Source of the DNA: Bacteroidaceae bacterium
Lineage (GTDB): Bacteria; Bacteroidota; Bacteroidia; Bacteroidales; Bacteroidaceae
Direction: 5' to 3'
Assembly (NCBI GenBank): GCA_017507105.1
Contig: JAFWBM010000044.1
Coordinates: forward strand, 1-64,000
DNA length: 64,000 bases
Under the pieces are notes generated by a model, which did not search any database, was not told the DNA's origin, and saw only the letters and a list, made by a program, of their open reading frames with translations. The translations under genes were made by a program, and so were the position numbers. This document shows positions 63,488-64,000 of the stretch, piece by piece; position 1 is the stretch's first letter, and each line of letters opens with the position of its first letter.

Positions 63488-64000
63488 TACGTAATACCAC
63501 ATATAGAATAACAGGTGCACCTATAAGAGGTGTTATTGCACCTAGAGGTATGAGACCGCTTTCGCCCGGGAGTTGTGATAGCATATTGCACAGCAAGGCA
63601 ACTGTTGCACCCAAAAACATTGTTATAGGCAACAGATATATATGATTGTTAGTGCGCAATATAAGACGTGCAAAATGTGGTACTGCAAGACCTATAAAAG
63701 AGATGGGACCACAAAAAGCCGTTACAGCCGCAGTCAGTAATCCTGTGAGCAGGAGTATGACTCCACGCACATTTTTTGTATGGATTCCAAGATTTGCCGC
63801 ATATGCATCACCCAACATAATGGCATTTAAAGGCTTAGACATTAACAAGGCAACAACAAGTGATGAGACTATAACAGATGCAAAGAAAGGCATCTGTTCC
63901 ATAGAGACCCCACCGAAATTACCCATACCCCATATTAAATAAGAATGTACTCCCTCGGCTGTGGAAAAATAATTAAGCATTGTTATAATGGCCGAATTGA
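63474..64000 (-). CDS. FecCD/BtuC-family ABC transporter permease, C-terminal part
   Basis: The frame runs from the window edge to a TGA at 63474; at least 175 residues are seen. The ATG at 63980 is not the true start, since the frame stays open to 64000 and the visible sequence begins in the middle of a permease. Motifs IWGMGNFGGVSMEQ, the QLLLGDAYAANLGI-like segment (NAIMLGDAYAANLGI), GPISFIGLAVPHFARLILR and GESGLIPLGAITPLIGAPVILYVVLR are typical of iron-siderophore, haem or cobalamin importers. Substrate is unknown. Its binding-protein and ATPase partners lie outside the window. Confidence 0.92.
   Translation of the reverse strand, partial: NSAIITMLNYFSTAEGVHSYLIWGMGNFGGVSMEQMPFFASVIVSSLVVALLMSKPLNAIMLGDAYAANLGIHTKNVRGVILLLTGLLTAAVTAFCGPISFIGLAVPHFARLILRTNNHIYLLPITMFLGATVALLCNMLSQLPGESGLIPLGAITPLIGAPVILYVVLRNKGI

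Overview
The window is chromosomal DNA of a member of the order Bacteroidales. Four things point there: Mfa/FimA-type fimbrillin genes with Bacteroidales-style lipoprotein signals, many genes preceded by the Bacteroidetes promoter pattern (a -33 TTTG or TTGC about 19-21 bases from a -7 TAnnTTnG), a TamL-TamB pair in which the barrel protein is a lipoprotein, and SusC-like/TonB-dependent receptors. Two large secreted proteins end in what looks like a type IX secretion sorting domain. The host is therefore probably one of the T9SS-bearing families (Porphyromonadaceae, Tannerellaceae, Prevotellaceae or relatives) rather than a typical Bacteroides. This placement is inferred from sequence features only.

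Layout. 1-342: the 3' end of a RES-domain gene. 632-9904 (minus): a four-gene operon with two paralogous T9SS-exported beta-propeller proteins, a TonB-dependent receptor carrying FRAP and NPNL boxes, and an RmlD-like reductase. 10146-13875 (plus): L-serine dehydratase and a secreted DPP-IV-like peptidase. 13966-15301 (minus): alanine dehydrogenase and an initiator tRNA. 15534-16813 (plus): a TetR regulator overlapping an RluA-type pseudouridine synthase. 16819-17727 (minus): a thioredoxin-like protein.

17863-31669 (minus) is the most distinctive block, a complete fimbrial locus. In transcription order it holds a seven-helix membrane protein with a C-terminal AraC-type DNA-binding domain, a small unrecognised gene, a DUF3575 protein, a DUF3868/OmpA/TPR protein, the major Mfa1-type fimbrillin, an Mfa2/FimB-type anchor and three large lipoprotein accessory or tip subunits. 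Two promoter regions in this locus share one architecture. Each has four sites of the form TTTCC-N6/7-TGA (plus-strand reading) whose TGA elements are exactly 21 bp apart, followed after 21 bases by an identical 10-base element. One sits before the small gene and the other before the fimbrial operon. I regard this as the best candidate for a little-described regulatory system in the window.

31781-33878 (minus): cyclophilin-type isomerase and M16 peptidase. 34089-36409 (plus): MFS transporter plus GH130 phosphorylase, a mannoside utilisation pair. 36528-37376 (minus): PrmA. 37513-44434 (plus): TamB and TamL. 44546-45451: sugar nucleotidyltransferase. 45535-46497 (minus): BspA-like leucine-rich repeat protein. 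46667-46972 (minus): small XRE regulator, divergent from an ABC-F ATPase whose promoter is covered by an inverted repeat. 47023-54033 (plus): ABC-F, M13 peptidase, MetA and GH20 hexosaminidase. 54102-56372 (minus): TonB-dependent outer-membrane protein. 56630-57592: mannose-6-phosphate isomerase. 57718-60716 (minus): RadA and an FAD-dependent oxidoreductase. 60965-63403: ThrA. 63474-64000 (minus): FecCD-type permease, cut by the window edge. Strong hairpin terminators separate most convergent pairs.
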